Translations under genes and position numbers: made by a program | Notes under the pieces: model-generated | Told to the model about the DNA's origin: nothing | The model's input: only the letters and a program-made list of their open reading frames with translations | The model's database searches: none | In this document: positions 51,463-61,606 of the stretch, in pieces | How the letters are laid out: every line of letters starts with the position of its first letter | How positions within the stretch are numbered: position 1 is the first letter of the stretch | Assembly: GCF_900115115.1 (NCBI RefSeq) | Contig: NZ_FOVI01000003.1 | Span: 62,001 to 126,000 of the forward strand | Source: Paenimyroides ummariense | Lineage (GTDB): Bacteria > Bacteroidota > Bacteroidia > Flavobacteriales > Flavobacteriaceae | Direction: 5' to 3' | DNA length: 64,000 bases

Positions 51463-51515
51463 ATTGCAAATTTATTCATTCTCTTTAAAAAATCTTTATA
51501 AATCTGTGAAAGTTT

Positions 51516-52535
51516 ATGGTTGAACTAAAAAAAATGATTACTTCGTTTAAAAAAGACGGCTACAAACCGGTTTATTTTTTAATGGGCGAAGAACCTTATT
51601 TTATTGATTTTTTAAGTGATCATTTTATCAATAACGTTATTTCAGAAGAAGAAAAATCGTTCAATCAGGTTATTTTGTACGGAAAAGATGTTTCTGTGAA
51701 CGATATTATGTCGCAAGCACGACAATATCCTTTTATGGGCGATAAAATGCTGGTTGTTGTTAAAGAGGCGCAGGAATTGGTTAAAACTATAGATCAATTT
51801 GCAGCTTATTTTAAAAGTGTTCAGCCATCAACTATTTTGGTTTTTTGTTACAAATACAAAACCCTCGATAAACGTAAAGAACTTTATAAAACACTTTCAA
51901 AATCTGAATTTGCTGAAATTTTCGAAAGTAATAAATTAAAGGATTATCAGGTTGAAGGATGGATAAAAACCTTGATTAGCGATGAAAAATTAGAAATTGA
52001 ACCAAAAGCGGTGGCTATGTTGGTTGAATTTTTAGGAAACGATTTAAGTAAGATTTCTAACGAAATTGATAAGTTAAAGATCGTTTTAAAGAATGATAAA
52101 TTGATTACTGCCGATTTGGTTGAAGAAAACATCGGGATAAGTAAAGAATACAATAATTTTGAATTGATTAATGCTGTTGCCTATAAAAATGAAGCAAAAG
52201 CTTTTAGTATAGCCAAATATTTTGCGTTAAATACAAAAAGCAATCCGTTTGTTGTAACAACGTCTTTGCTTTATAATTTCTTTTCTAAACTGCTGCAATA
52301 TCACGGAATGATTTATAAAAATGCAGGTGCAAACCCGGCTGATATTGCCAAGCAATTGGGAATTAATCAATACGGATTGAAAGATTATCAGGCGGCAAGC
52401 AAGATTTATCCCATGAAAAAAGTAAGTCAGACAATCGCAGTAATCCGGGAAATCGACTTAAAAGGAAAAGGGGTAAACGGAAGCTTAACGCACGACGATT
52501 TATTGAAAGAACTTTTAATTAAAGTGCTTCGTTAA
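51516..52535 (+). CDS. holA: DNA polymerase III delta subunit
   Basis: HolA is the clamp-loader subunit that opens the beta sliding clamp. The 339-residue protein has YFLMGEEPYFIDFLSDHFI at the start (the family's PVYFLxGxxxxL region), an AAA+-like fold without Walker motifs, and the C-terminal collar helices (KELLIKVLR). It is plus-strand, divergent from the HsdR-N-like gene, and followed by a small membrane protein gene. Confidence 0.92.
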   Translation: MVELKKMITSFKKDGYKPVYFLMGEEPYFIDFLSDHFINNVISEEEKSFNQVILYGKDVSVNDIMSQARQYPFMGDKMLVVVKEAQELVKTIDQFAAYFKSVQPSTILVFCYKYKTLDKRKELYKTLSKSEFAEIFESNKLKDYQVEGWIKTLISDEKLEIEPKAVAMLVEFLGNDLSKISNEIDKLKIVLKNDKLITADLVEENIGISKEYNNFELINAVAYKNEAKAFSIAKYFALNTKSNPFVVTTSLLYNFFSKLLQYHGMIYKNAGANPADIAKQLGINQYGLKDYQAASKIYPMKKVSQTIAVIREIDLKGKGVNGSLTHDDLLKELLIKVLR

Positions 52536-52551
52536 TTTAAAATCTCAAATT

Positions 52552-52734
52552 ATGTCATTAAATAAAAACAAAATATTAGGCTGGGCAACATTAATCATGG
52601 TTCTTATGGGCTGTATTTTAGTTGGTTTGGCAATTTATCGCTATGCTGATGTTGCCGGCTGGGGCTTTGGTGCAGTTGGCGTGGGCTTTTTTGCAATTGC
52701 CTGGGTTTTTAATGCGTTGAAAGGTAGGGTGTAG
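52552..52734 (+). CDS. Small membrane protein (CAL67264-like)
   Basis: The 60-residue protein has a basic N-terminus and two transmembrane segments (ILGWATLIMVLMGCILVGLA and GFGAVGVGFFAIAWVFNALK). Its size and position match a small flavobacterial membrane-protein family that I recall as CAL67264; this is from memory. Function unknown. It starts 16 bp after holA. Confidence 0.75.
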   Translation: MSLNKNKILGWATLIMVLMGCILVGLAIYRYADVAGWGFGAVGVGFFAIAWVFNALKGRV

Positions 52735-52759
52735 GTTTCTTTAAAATTTAGAAATAATA

Positions 52760-53833
52760 ATGAAAATGCATAATTTTAGTTCCGGACCAAGTATTTTGCC
52801 ACCAGAAGTTTTACAAAAAGCTTCGGAAGCCGTATTGAATTTCAATAATTCGGGATTGTCTTTAATTGAAATTTCCCACAGAGATACTTCATTTGTTGAA
52901 ATTATGAATTCGGCTCGAAGTTTAGCTTTGGAATTATTGAATTTGCAAGGTAAAGGATATTCTGCTTTGCTTCTGCAAGGCGGAGCTAGTTTAGAATTTG
53001 TTCGAGTTGCCAATAATTTAATGAAAGTTGACGGTAAAGCAGGTTACCTTAATACAGGAAACTGGGCAAATAATGCAAAAAACGATGCTGCTTATTTTGG
53101 TGAAGTTATTGAAGTGGCATCATCAAAAGATAAAAATTACAGTTATATTCCCAAAAATATTCTAGTTCCTAATGATTTAGATTACTTACACATTACATCG
53201 AATAATACCATTTACGGTACGCAGTTTAAAGAATTTCCTGAGACTGATATTCCGTTGGTTTGCGATATGAGTTCGGATATTTTCTCTCGAAATTTAGATT
53301 TTTCAAAGTTCGATTTGATCTATGCTTGTGCCCAAAAAAATGCGGGAACATCTGGAGTAAATTTGATTGTTGTAAAAGATGAATTGCTGGATAAAACCAA
53401 CAGAAGTATTCCGAATATCATGAACTATAAAAAGCATATCGAAAGGGAAAGTATGTACAATACACCTTCGGTTTTTTCGGTTTATGTAAGTTACCTTACA
53501 ATGAAATGGCTGAAAGATTTAGGCGGAATTACTGCTGCAGAACGTAGAAATAATGCAAAAGCTAATTTAATGTATTCTGAAATTGATAGAAACAGTCTGT
53601 TTTATGGAACCGCAGCTATAGAAGATCGCTCTACAATGAATGCTACTTTTTTTCTGAAAGATGAAAATCAAACAAAAGCATTTGATGAATTATGTTCTAG
53701 CGAAGGAATTTATGGCGTAAAAGGTCACAGAGTTTTTGGTGGTTACCGCGCATCAATGTATAACGCCTTACCAATAACAAGTGTTCAAAAATTTGTTGAA
53801 GTAATGCAGTATTTTGAAACAAGATATATGTAA
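52760..53833 (+). CDS. serC: Phosphoserine aminotransferase
   Basis: SerC converts 3-phosphohydroxypyruvate and glutamate to phosphoserine in serine synthesis. The 357-residue PLP enzyme has HNFSSGPSILPPEVLQ, LLLQGGASLEFVRVANNLM, DMSSDIFSRNLDFSKFDLIY and the PLP-Lys segment YACAQKNAGTSGVNLIVVKD, with TPSVFSVYVSYLTMKWLK. Normal length. The first ATG is at 52760; a second (M3) is two codons downstream. It is followed by a terminator and the convergent TPR gene. Confidence 0.95.
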   Translation: MKMHNFSSGPSILPPEVLQKASEAVLNFNNSGLSLIEISHRDTSFVEIMNSARSLALELLNLQGKGYSALLLQGGASLEFVRVANNLMKVDGKAGYLNTGNWANNAKNDAAYFGEVIEVASSKDKNYSYIPKNILVPNDLDYLHITSNNTIYGTQFKEFPETDIPLVCDMSSDIFSRNLDFSKFDLIYACAQKNAGTSGVNLIVVKDELLDKTNRSIPNIMNYKKHIERESMYNTPSVFSVYVSYLTMKWLKDLGGITAAERRNNAKANLMYSEIDRNSLFYGTAAIEDRSTMNATFFLKDENQTKAFDELCSSEGIYGVKGHRVFGGYRASMYNALPITSVQKFVEVMQYFETRYM

Positions 53834-53863
53834 AAAATGGCTCCCACATTGGAAGCCATTTTT
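53833..53863. terminator. Bidirectional terminator between serC and the TPR gene
   Basis: AAAAATGGCT (53833-53842) and AGCCATTTTT (53854-53863) form a hairpin with a CCCACATTGGA loop; A and T runs on either side suit both converging transcripts. Confidence 0.75.
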
Positions 53864-53864
53864 A

Positions 53865-55106
53865 TTAATTATTCTTTAAAAAATCTTGAATTTGTGTAAT
53901 TAACTCATTTAAACTTTCGTCTTTAGGATTAATTGCTTGTGCTTTTTTGTAATAATCTAAAGTGGTAGTATAAACCAATCGTTTTTCTTGCATTAGATCG
54001 TTACGTTTTTTGTTTGATGTTGTTGTATTTGGCAACGCATTAATCTTGTTGGTTATATCGGCATCTTTCTGTAATTCAATATTACCCAAGGATTTTAAAG
54101 CGTCAAAATGATTTTTATTCAACAGCAAAATCTTGCTTAAATATTCTTTAGCCTGTTCATTCTGGTTGTTTTGCATATTAATAATCGCCAAATTGTAAAG
54201 TAATATTTCATTTTGCGGAAAACGTTCAATACCTTTTTTTGCATGTTCTTCAAACCTATCTAAACGGTTGGTGTTGTAGTATAAAAACAATACATTCAGC
54301 AGACTGTTTACATTGTCTTTATCTAAATTATAAGCCGTTAAAGCATAGTTCTCCGCTTCGGAATAGTTCTGCTTATTTAAAAGAATATGCGTTAAGTTAT
54401 TGTAAATATCTGGTTTAGCACTTTTACTAAATATGGTTTCAGCTTTTGTATGTGTACCACTTTTAACAGCCAAATCACGCGCTTTTCTATCAAAACCGAA
54501 AGATTCTACTTTACCCGTTGTTTGTGAAGTTGCAACATAAGTTTGCGATTCTCCGTTATATTTCAGCTTAATTAAATCTTTAAACTTACTTTCGGCATAA
54601 TCAAAATCCTTTGCATTTACAGCATCGCTTGCAGCATAATATAAGTAAACCGTATCGGTTGCATTTAAATTATAAGCTTGCTCAAACAAGCGACTCGATT
54701 TTTTATAATCTTTATTTCTGTTGCTGTCAATGGCTTCATCAACCAATTCTGCCAATAGCGTATTTTTTAAAGCAGTAACTTCGGTAGTATATTTTTTACT
54801 TTTGGTTTCGTTTTCAAACTTAATCAAGTGATTGATTGATTCGATAGCTTTTGATCGATTTTCATTAAAATCAACTCCGCTATTTGCAAGATTGATTAAA
54901 TTCTTTGTTTTAAAGAAATAATAAGCCGCTTTTTGATCGTCTGTTGCTTGTGGAAGCATTTTTTCCACGGTTGAAAGTAATGCTGCTGTTTCAGTTGTAT
55001 TGTTTCTTTTAACCAGTTTTTCCAATTCTTTTAACTCATTTTTTTGAGCAAAAGAAGAAGAGCATGTTATTAAAAACATGCTCATTATCATTAATTTATT
55101 CTTCAT
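53865..55106 (-). CDS. Exported TPR-repeat protein
   Basis: The 413-residue protein has a signal peptide ([21 protein letters not shown]) and at least five tetratricopeptide-like repeats, for example [40 protein letters not shown] and [23 protein letters not shown] domains mediate protein-protein contacts; in the periplasm this may be envelope or secretion related. Its start overlaps the 3' end of gyrA by 11 bp, an unexpected partnership. Confidence 0.85.
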   Translation of the reverse strand: MKNKLMIMSMFLITCSSSFAQKNELKELEKLVKRNNTTETAALLSTVEKMLPQATDDQKAAYYFFKTKNLINLANSGVDFNENRSKAIESINHLIKFENETKSKKYTTEVTALKNTLLAELVDEAIDSNRNKDYKKSSRLFEQAYNLNATDTVYLYYAASDAVNAKDFDYAESKFKDLIKLKYNGESQTYVATSQTTGKVESFGFDRKARDLAVKSGTHTKAETIFSKSAKPDIYNNLTHILLNKQNYSEAENYALTAYNLDKDNVNSLLNVLFLYYNTNRLDRFEEHAKKGIERFPQNEILLYNLAIINMQNNQNEQAKEYLSKILLLNKNHFDALKSLGNIELQKDADITNKINALPNTTTSNKKRNDLMQEKRLVYTTTLDYYKKAQAINPKDESLNELITQIQDFLKNN

Positions 55107-57681
55107 TTGTATCTTCTTCGTCTTCTACAATATCATCATCATCCTCTTCGATATCATCAACAACATCTTCTAAAATGTCGTTTTCATCAACCGCTAAAAG
55201 ATCTTTTTTCAATTCGTCATCCATTTCATTTTCATCATCTTCATCACGCATAACCTTTGCAACTGCAGCAATAGAATCATTTCCTTTGATGTTGATTAAT
55301 CGAACACCTTGCGTATTACGACCCATTACACGAAGATCAGACACACGTAAACGAATAGTTAATCCTGATTTGTTAATGATCATTAAATCATCATTATCTG
55401 TAACCGAATTGATCGAGATTAACGCACCGGTTTTATCAGTAATGTTCATTGCCTTAACACCTTTACCACCACGGTTTGTTTCGCGGTAAGCATCTAAAGA
55501 CGAACGTTTTCCGTAACCGTTTTCTGAAACAACTAAAATTTCTGATTCTAAATCGGATACCGTTACCAAACCAATAACCTCATCTTTTTCATCAGCTAAC
55601 TTAATACCGCGAACTCCAGATGCCGTTCTTCCCATTGGGCGGGTTTTAGATTCATCGAATCGAACCATTTTACCGTTTTTAGCAGCAACCAATACTTTAG
55701 AATTTCCGTCGGTTAATTTTGCTTCTAACAATTCATCTCCGTCTTTAATCGTAATGGCATTGATACCATTCTGACGCGGACGAGAATACTGTTCTAACGA
55801 TGTTTTCTTAACCTGACCTTGTTTGGTACACATTACAATATAATGATTGCTTGTGTATTCTTCGTCACGTAAATCTTGCGTACAGATAAATGCTTTTACT
55901 TTATCGTCGTTTTCAATATTGATTAAGTTCTGAATTGCACGACCTTTTGCTTGTTTGCTTCCTTCTGGAATTTCGTAAACGCGCAACCAGAAACATTTTC
56001 CTTTTTGCGTTAAGAACAACATATATTGGTGGTTTGTTGCCACATACATGTGTTCTAAGAAATCTTGATCGCGTGTCCCTGCCGATTTTTGACCAACACC
56101 ACCGCGGTTTTGTGTTTTATATTCGCTTAACGGTGTACGTTTAATGTAACCCGCGTGCGAAATAGTGATAACAACCTGCTCATCGGCAATTAAATCTTCA
56201 ATATTCATTTCGCCACCTGCATATTCAATATGAGATCTGCGGTCATCACCGTATTTATCGCGAATTTCAGTTAATTCTTCTTTAATAAGATTCATTCGCA
56301 ATTCTTTGCTTGCCAATAATTCTTGTAAATGAGCAATTAACTTCATGATTTCATCAAACTCTGCACGTAATTTTTCTTGCTCTAGACCTGTTAACTGACG
56401 CAAACGCATTTCAACTATGGCACGAGCCTGAATTTCCGATAAAGAAAAACGTTCAATTAAACGTTCACGAGCTTCATCGGCATTTTTAGAACTACGGATG
56501 ATTTGAATTACTTCATCGATATTATCAGAAGCAATAATTAATCCTTCTAAAATATGTGCACGTTCTTGTGCTTTTCTTAATTCGTATTCTGCACGACGCG
56601 TAACTACTTCGTGACGGTGCTCTACGAAATAATGAATTAATTCTTTTAGATTTAATAACTGCGGACGACCGTTTACCAACGCAATATTGTTGATGCTGAA
56701 CGATGATTGCAACTGCGTAAACTTGTACAACATGTTTAGCACAATGTTTGGTACAGCTTCACGTTTTAATACATAAACGATACGCATACCTTTACGGTCT
56801 GATTCGTCACGTATTGTTGATATTCCTTCAATTTTTTTGTCGTTAACCAATTCAGCCGTTTTCTTGATCATTTCGGCTTTGTTTACCTGATAAGGAATTT
56901 CTGAAACAATGATACATTCTTTACCATCGATCTCTTCGAAATTCGCTTTTGCACGCATAACAACGCGACCGCGACCGGTTTTGTAAGCTTCTTTTACACC
57001 TTCGTAACCATAAATGATTCCTCCTGTTGGGAAATCAGGTGCTTTGATATGATGTAGTAATTCATCAATTTCAACATCGTTGTTGTCGATATAAGCCAAC
57101 GTACCGTTAATGACTTCTGTTAAGTTATGTGGTGCCATATTTGTTGCCATACCAACAGCAATTCCCGATGCTCCGTTTACCAATAAAGTAGGTATTTTGG
57201 TTGGCATTACTTTAGGTTCTTCTAAAGTATCATCGAAGTTTAACTGAAAATCAACCGTTTCTTTATCGATATCAGCCAAAATTTCTTCCGAAATCTTTTT
57301 CATTCTAGCCTCGGTATAACGCATAGCCGCAGGACTATCGCCATCTACCGAACCAAAGTTTCCTTGTCCGTCTACCAATAAATAACGTAAGCTCCATTCC
57401 TGTGCCATACGAACCATGGCATCGTAAACAGACGAATCGCCGTGAGGGTGGTATTTACCTAAAACTTCCCCAACAATACGGGCAGATTTTTTATGAGCTT
57501 TGCTTGCAGTAACACCTAATTCGTACATACCGAATAATACACGGCGGTGAACAGGTTTCAATCCATCTCGAACATCTGGTAATGCTCTGGAAACGATAAC
57601 GGACATTGAATAATCAATGTATGCCGATTTCATTTCTTCTTCGATGTTAATAGGAATTAACTTTTCTCCGTCAGAGATCAT
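55096..57681 (-). CDS. gyrA: DNA gyrase subunit A with long acidic tail
   Basis: GyrA breaks and rejoins DNA in the type II topoisomerase. The 861-residue protein has [20 protein letters not shown], the QRDR segment [20 protein letters not shown], and the catalytic-Tyr region [13 protein letters not shown]. The C-terminal beta-pinwheel carries the GyrA-box-like [12 protein letters not shown]. Ser at the E. coli S83 position and Asp at D87 are present, so the QRDR is the quinolone-susceptible type. The last 50 or so residues are nearly all Asp/Glu (e.g. [20 protein letters not shown]), longer than usual. The gene is minus-strand and separated from the divergent pyrC-like gene by a 242-bp region. 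Confidence 0.97.
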   Translation of the reverse strand: MISDGEKLIPINIEEEMKSAYIDYSMSVIVSRALPDVRDGLKPVHRRVLFGMYELGVTASKAHKKSARIVGEVLGKYHPHGDSSVYDAMVRMAQEWSLRYLLVDGQGNFGSVDGDSPAAMRYTEARMKKISEEILADIDKETVDFQLNFDDTLEEPKVMPTKIPTLLVNGASGIAVGMATNMAPHNLTEVINGTLAYIDNNDVEIDELLHHIKAPDFPTGGIIYGYEGVKEAYKTGRGRVVMRAKANFEEIDGKECIIVSEIPYQVNKAEMIKKTAELVNDKKIEGISTIRDESDRKGMRIVYVLKREAVPNIVLNMLYKFTQLQSSFSINNIALVNGRPQLLNLKELIHYFVEHRHEVVTRRAEYELRKAQERAHILEGLIIASDNIDEVIQIIRSSKNADEARERLIERFSLSEIQARAIVEMRLRQLTGLEQEKLRAEFDEIMKLIAHLQELLASKELRMNLIKEELTEIRDKYGDDRRSHIEYAGGEMNIEDLIADEQVVITISHAGYIKRTPLSEYKTQNRGGVGQKSAGTRDQDFLEHMYVATNHQYMLFLTQKGKCFWLRVYEIPEGSKQAKGRAIQNLINIENDDKVKAFICTQDLRDEEYTSNHYIVMCTKQGQVKKTSLEQYSRPRQNGINAITIKDGDELLEAKLTDGNSKVLVAAKNGKMVRFDESKTRPMGRTASGVRGIKLADEKDEVIGLVTVSDLESEILVVSENGYGKRSSLDAYRETNRGGKGVKAMNITDKTGALISINSVTDNDDLMIINKSGLTIRLRVSDLRVMGRNTQGVRLINIKGNDSIAAVAKVMRDEDDENEMDDELKKDLLAVDENDILEDVVDDIEEDDDDIVEDEEDTNEE

Positions 57682-57883
57682 ATTTTATACTTTTATTATT
57701 TCGAATTTTAACGTGCTAATATACTATTTTTTTGTGGGATAATCTAATTCAAAAAGCTGAAATGGAGCAGGAGTTTTTTATCGATTGATAATTAATAGAT
57801 TATGAATTTTTAATGATTTTCATTTTCATAAAAATATTGATTAAAAATAGATTCAAATAATCGGTTTTAAATCATAATATCAT

Positions 57884-57891
57884 TAATTTTG
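57884..57891 (+). promoter_or_regulatory. Putative -7 element of the dihydroorotase-like gene
   Basis: TAATTTTG lies 33 bp before the ATG at 57924 in the 242-bp gyrA-pyrC intergenic region. No -33 box is well placed. On the gyrA side the region shows only weak matches (TAATATA near 57716); nothing else is seen in it. Confidence 0.35.
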
Positions 57892-57923
57892 TAAGATTTT
57901 TAAACAATACAACCATTCATACA

Positions 57924-59174
57924 ATGAATATCGTTATAAAAAATGCTACAATTGTAGATTCTTCAAGTGAATTCAATCAGAAAAAAGTCGATATAAAAAT
58001 CGAAAACGGTGTGATTGCTGAAATTGCATCAGAAATTAACTCCACAAATTTTGAAATTCTTTCTTTAGAAAACCTGCATGTTTCAAGCGGATGGATGGAT
58101 TCATCGGTTTCGTTTGGCGAACCAGGTTTTGAAGATCGCGAAACAATTGCAAACGGCTTAAATGTTGCAGCAAAAAGCGGATTTACACATATAGCTTATC
58201 AACCGAATACCTCGCCGGTTATAGACAATCAGTCAATTGTTAGTTTTGTCAAAACAAAAGCAGCAAATTTTGCGACAACTTTGCACCCAATTGGTGCTTT
58301 TACTAAAAACCAAGAAGGTGCCGATTTAGCCGAAATGTACGATATGCAGAATGCCGGAGCCATTGCTTTTGGCGATTATAAAAAGAGTACAGCAAATGCT
58401 AATTTGTTGAAAATTGGTTTGCAATACACCCAAGATTTTAACGCTACCGTTATCGCTTTTTGTAACGATTCTTTAATTAAAGGTAAAGGCGTTGTGCACG
58501 AAGGTATTAAATCTACACAATTAGGTTTAAAGGGAGTTCCGCCATTGGCAGAAGAAATTGTATTGGCTCGCAACCTATTTTTGTTAGAATATACAGGTGG
58601 AAAAATGCATGTACCAACAATTTCTACAGCAAAATCGGTAGAAATGATTAAAGAAGCAAAAGTAAAAGGTTTGAATGTAACTTGTAGCGTAGCAATACAT
58701 AATTTGGTTTTAACAGATGAAGTTTTAACTGATTTTGATACACGTTTTAAAGTAAATCCTCCAATTCGTGATAAAGCCCATCAGCAAGCTTTAATCAACG
58801 GAGTTTTAGATGGAACGATTGATGTGATTACAAGCGACCATTGTGCGATGGATATCGAACACAAAAAAATGGAATTTGATATGGCAAAAGACGGAACTAT
58901 TGGCTTAGAATCGGCTTTTGGAGTCTTGTTAGAAATTCTTCCTTTAGATGTTGTTGTTGAAAAACTTCAGGCAGCAAAATCAATTTTCTTGAATGATGAA
59001 AACGTAATTAAAGTTGGATCAAAAGCAGATTTAACGTTGTTCGATCCTTCAAAAGAATATACATTTAATAAAAATGATATCCTATCAAAATCTAAAAACT
59101 CAGCATTTTTAAATCATAAAATGAAAGGTTTTGTTTACGGAATTTACAATAACAACAAATTAGTTATTAAGTAA
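57924..59174 (+). CDS. Dihydroorotase-like protein lacking metal-binding histidines (probable pseudoenzyme)
   Basis: The 416-residue protein is a dihydroorotase homologue across its length (FKVNPPIRDKAHQQALINGV, VVHEGIKSTQLGLKGVPPLA). But the HxH-x-REPG metal/substrate motif reads GWMDSSVSFGEPG: both histidines are Ser (S61, S63) and the Arg is Gly. The later ligands are also changed: AHCED is AFCND (H to F), and the H in HxxHxST is T (HVPTISTAK). Only SDH near residue 308 keeps the Asp. It is therefore unlikely to catalyse the pyrC reaction and may be a structural partner, as the inactive DHO of some ATCase complexes. Many flavobacterial genomes have such a copy annotated as dihydroorotase. 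It heads a plus-strand run with the 59174 and 59518 genes. Confidence 0.85.
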   Translation: MNIVIKNATIVDSSSEFNQKKVDIKIENGVIAEIASEINSTNFEILSLENLHVSSGWMDSSVSFGEPGFEDRETIANGLNVAAKSGFTHIAYQPNTSPVIDNQSIVSFVKTKAANFATTLHPIGAFTKNQEGADLAEMYDMQNAGAIAFGDYKKSTANANLLKIGLQYTQDFNATVIAFCNDSLIKGKGVVHEGIKSTQLGLKGVPPLAEEIVLARNLFLLEYTGGKMHVPTISTAKSVEMIKEAKVKGLNVTCSVAIHNLVLTDEVLTDFDTRFKVNPPIRDKAHQQALINGVLDGTIDVITSDHCAMDIEHKKMEFDMAKDGTIGLESAFGVLLEILPLDVVVEKLQAAKSIFLNDENVIKVGSKADLTLFDPSKEYTFNKNDILSKSKNSAFLNHKMKGFVYGIYNNNKLVIK

Positions 59175-59515
59175 TGGAAGCAAACAACATTTCAAAAGAC
59201 GGTAAACTGGCTGCAATTATTGCTCATTTAACTTTTTTAGGACCTGTAATTGCATGGTTCATCAATCAAGAAGAAAAGGATAAATTTGGCAGTTTCTATA
59301 TAAAACAATCAGTTGGAATTTTTCTGCTGTTTTTACTAATCAGTGCTATTTTACCAATTGTACCAGAAGTTATGTTTATGCCTACTTTAATTGGTTTTTA
59401 CATTTTTATCTTTATTTTATGGATTTACAGTTTCTCGGGAGCTGTTTCTAACGAATATAAATTGATACCGGTAATTGGAGGTTTTATTCAAAAAATATTT
59501 TCATCTAAAAAATAA
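59174..59515 (+). CDS. DUF4870-like small membrane protein
   Basis: The 113-residue protein has an N-terminal segment NNISKDGKLAAIIAHLTFLG followed by PVIAWFINQEEKDKFGSFYI and two further hydrophobic helices (VGIFLLFLLISAILPIVPEV, TLIGFYIFIFILWIYSFSGA). The pattern of a short polar loop with KxxFxxxHxxQ-like residues (here FGSFYIKQSVGIF) is typical of the DUF4870/Tic20-like group. Function unknown. It overlaps the dihydroorotase-like stop (TAATGG), so it is coupled to it. Confidence 0.78.
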   Translation: MEANNISKDGKLAAIIAHLTFLGPVIAWFINQEEKDKFGSFYIKQSVGIFLLFLLISAILPIVPEVMFMPTLIGFYIFIFILWIYSFSGAVSNEYKLIPVIGGFIQKIFSSKK

Positions 59516-59517
59516 CT

Positions 59518-60165
59518 ATGCAAAAAGGAATATTAAATTATTTAATACAAGAACCAAAGGTTGTTAAAGAACAAAATCCACTGATTATTTTAATTCACGG
59601 TTATGGAAGCAACGAAGAAGATTTGTTTTCATTTGCGCCAGAATTACCAAATAATTATTACGTGGTTTCGGTTCAGGCACCTTATAAGGTTCCGCCTTAT
59701 GGTTTTGCTTGGTATGCTATTACTTTTGATGCCGATATGAATAAATTCAGCGATAACGATCAAGCAATGGAATCACGAGATTTTTTGGTAAAATTTATTG
59801 ATGAATTAGCAGCAAAATATCCTATTGATACAACAAATGTAAACTTGGTTGGCTTTAGTCAAGGTGCTATTTTAAGTTATGCCATTGCGGTTACGTATCC
59901 GGAAAAGATAAATAAAGTTGCTGCTTTAAGCGGTTATTTTAACCCTGAAATAATGACACCAAAAACCGATGTTTCTACTTATAATCACTTAAAGATTTTT
60001 GGATCGCACGGTACGGTAGATCAAGTAATTCCGGTTGAATGGGCAAGAAAATCAGCAGCATTTTTAGAGCCTTTACAAATTTCTTTTGAATATAAAGAAT
60101 ATCCGGTTGGTCATGGGGTAGCACCACAAAACTTTTATGATTTAAAAGCGTTTCTAGAAAAATAA
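59518..60165 (+). CDS. Alpha/beta-hydrolase of the phospholipase/carboxylesterase family
   Basis: The 215-residue protein has LIILIHGYGSNEEDLFSFAP (oxyanion region HGxGxxexD), the nucleophile elbow VNLVGFSQGAILSYAIAVTY (Ser), and late catalytic Asp and His in FGSHGTVDQVIPVEW and EYPVGHGVAPQ. It is the size of the YpfH/carboxylesterase family. Substrate unknown; it follows the DUF4870-like gene by 2 bp. Confidence 0.9.
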   Translation: MQKGILNYLIQEPKVVKEQNPLIILIHGYGSNEEDLFSFAPELPNNYYVVSVQAPYKVPPYGFAWYAITFDADMNKFSDNDQAMESRDFLVKFIDELAAKYPIDTTNVNLVGFSQGAILSYAIAVTYPEKINKVAALSGYFNPEIMTPKTDVSTYNHLKIFGSHGTVDQVIPVEWARKSAAFLEPLQISFEYKEYPVGHGVAPQNFYDLKAFLEK

Positions 60166-60190
60166 AAGTTTCCAAATTTGGAAACTTTTT
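60163..60190. terminator. Bidirectional terminator between the esterase and the 60190 lipoprotein gene
   Basis: AAAGTTTCCAAA (60166-60177) and TTTGGAAACTTT (60177-60188) form an almost perfect hairpin with A and T runs at both ends, between converging genes. Confidence 0.75.
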
Positions 60191-60636
60191 TAATATAATA
60201 CGGTATCTAATACAGTGAACTCAGTTGTTTTATCTGGACTATAATTGTACTTAATCATTAACTCGCCAACAACTCCTTCGCCATAAAAATCTATTATTAA
60301 CCACTTGTGATTTATAACCGACATTTTGTTTACTTTGGTAGGATTTCCTGTAGAATCAACTGGTAATAAAGGATTGCCGCCTTCCTGCTGATTCAATTCG
60401 CTAAAATCTTGAACTACTTTTGCCATAACGGTTTCTAATTCTTGTGGAGCGAACTGTTTCTGGGCATTTTCGTTTTTATCAATAGAAAAATAAGCAGCTT
60501 CATCGTATAATTTCTTATACATTTCCAAAGAATCTTTTACCATTACCGTATTAAGAGCATCGGTTGTATCTTTCTCTTTAGTACACGAAAAAGTAAGAAA
60601 TCCTACTACTAAAATACCTAATATGTTTCGTTTCAT
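60190..60636 (-). CDS. Lipoprotein of unknown function
   Basis: The 148-residue protein has a lipobox (VGFLTFSCTKEK; Cys near residue 18) and a mature domain with DSLEMYKKLYDEAAYFSID and HKWLIIDFYGEGVVGELMIK and a regular beta-strand ending (KTTEFTVLDTVLY). No family recognised. It lies 4 bp downstream of the small coiled-coil gene in the minus-strand run from the MBL-fold gene. Confidence 0.75.
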   Translation of the reverse strand: MKRNILGILVVGFLTFSCTKEKDTTDALNTVMVKDSLEMYKKLYDEAAYFSIDKNENAQKQFAPQELETVMAKVVQDFSELNQQEGGNPLLPVDSTGNPTKVNKMSVINHKWLIIDFYGEGVVGELMIKYNYSPDKTTEFTVLDTVLY

Positions 60637-60640
60637 ATTT

Positions 60641-60823
60641 TTAAGATTTATCGGTTACTATTCTTTTTTCTAATGCTTTTAATGAATCCTGCGAACGTTT
60701 CAGTCTTTTTTCCAAACTTTCAATATGTTGGTCTTTTGCCTTTAATATTCTTCCATCGTTTACAATTAAAAAGATATTAATTATAAGAGAAAATATAAAC
60801 AAATATAAATAAATACGTTTCAT
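60641..60823 (-). CDS. Small single-pass membrane protein with coiled coil
   Basis: The 60-residue protein has one transmembrane helix (IYLYLFIFSLIINIFLIVND) followed by a heptad-rich segment (HIESLEKRLKRSQDSLKALE). The arrangement is like FtsL/DivIC-type small division proteins, but the length is short and I do not claim that. The stop codon of the MBL gene overlaps its start region (60823). Confidence 0.65.
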   Translation of the reverse strand: MKRIYLYLFIFSLIINIFLIVNDGRILKAKDQHIESLEKRLKRSQDSLKALEKRIVTDKS

Positions 60824-61590
60824 TAAATATCTAAAATTAGTTGATCGTAAGCTAAAAAAACATTCTCAGGTAAAATAGTTTCTATTTCATCATGAAAACC
60901 CAGTTGAAAACCAATATGTGTTAAATAGGCTTTTTTAGGTTTTATTTTACTGATATGTTCTAAAGCTTCGGTTAAATTATTATGTGTGGGATGTTCTTGT
61001 ATGCGCAAGGCATTAATTACCAAAACATCTAAATTTTCTAACTGTTTGTAAGTGGCTTCATCAAGCGTTTTAACATCGGTTAGATAGGCAAAATTTTCAA
61101 ATCGATAGCCTAAAATAGGCAATGAACCATGATTAACCAGCAAAGGTTTTATAATTTTATTGTTGACAGAAAAATCTTTGTAAGCTTCAATTTCATGAAT
61201 TTCAATGGATGGTGCTCCCGGATATCTGTTGGTTGTTTCAAAAATATAATCAAACCTACGTTTTAAACTTTCAACAACTCTATTTTGAGCATAAACCGGC
61301 ATAGCTTTACTTTCCATAAAACAATAGGGGCGAATATCGTCTAAACCTGCCGTATGGTCTGCATGTTCGTGGGTAAATAAAATAGCATCTAAAGCATCGT
61401 TATCAATCCGTAACATTTGTTGTCTGAAATCGGGACCACAATCAATTAAAATTTTGGTGTTGTTCCAATCGATTAAAATCGACGATCGCAAACGTTTATC
61501 TTTTAGATTGGTACTTAAGCAAACAGGATGTTTAATTCCTATAACCGGAATGCCCTGCGATGTACCCGTACCTAAAAAATGTATTTTCAC
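60823..61590 (-). CDS. MBL-fold metallo-hydrolase (PhnP/RNase Z-like), GTG start
   Basis: The 255-residue protein has the metallo-beta-lactamase motif HxHxDH in FTHEHADHTAGLDDIR, with further ligands in CGPDFRQQML, LLVNHGSLPILGYRF and YLTHIGFQLGFHDE. Related proteins are PhnP (cyclic phosphodiesterase) and other phosphodiesterases; substrate unknown. The start is GTG at 61590 because the next in-frame codon upstream is a stop (61593-61591). A TATTTTTG -7 motif lies 16 bp upstream. Confidence 0.9.
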   Translation of the reverse strand: MKIHFLGTGTSQGIPVIGIKHPVCLSTNLKDKRLRSSILIDWNNTKILIDCGPDFRQQMLRIDNDALDAILFTHEHADHTAGLDDIRPYCFMESKAMPVYAQNRVVESLKRRFDYIFETTNRYPGAPSIEIHEIEAYKDFSVNNKIIKPLLVNHGSLPILGYRFENFAYLTDVKTLDEATYKQLENLDVLVINALRIQEHPTHNNLTEALEHISKIKPKKAYLTHIGFQLGFHDEIETILPENVFLAYDQLILDI

Positions 61591-61606
61591 TTAAGATTCT
61601 TTTTTA

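Noticed and set aside
55064-55489. Serine-rich plus-strand frame antisense to the gyrA acidic tail
   Set aside because: It is the reverse complement of the Asp/Glu-rich codons (GAT/GAA give TCA/TTC), so it reads as Ser/Phe; no start context or homology.
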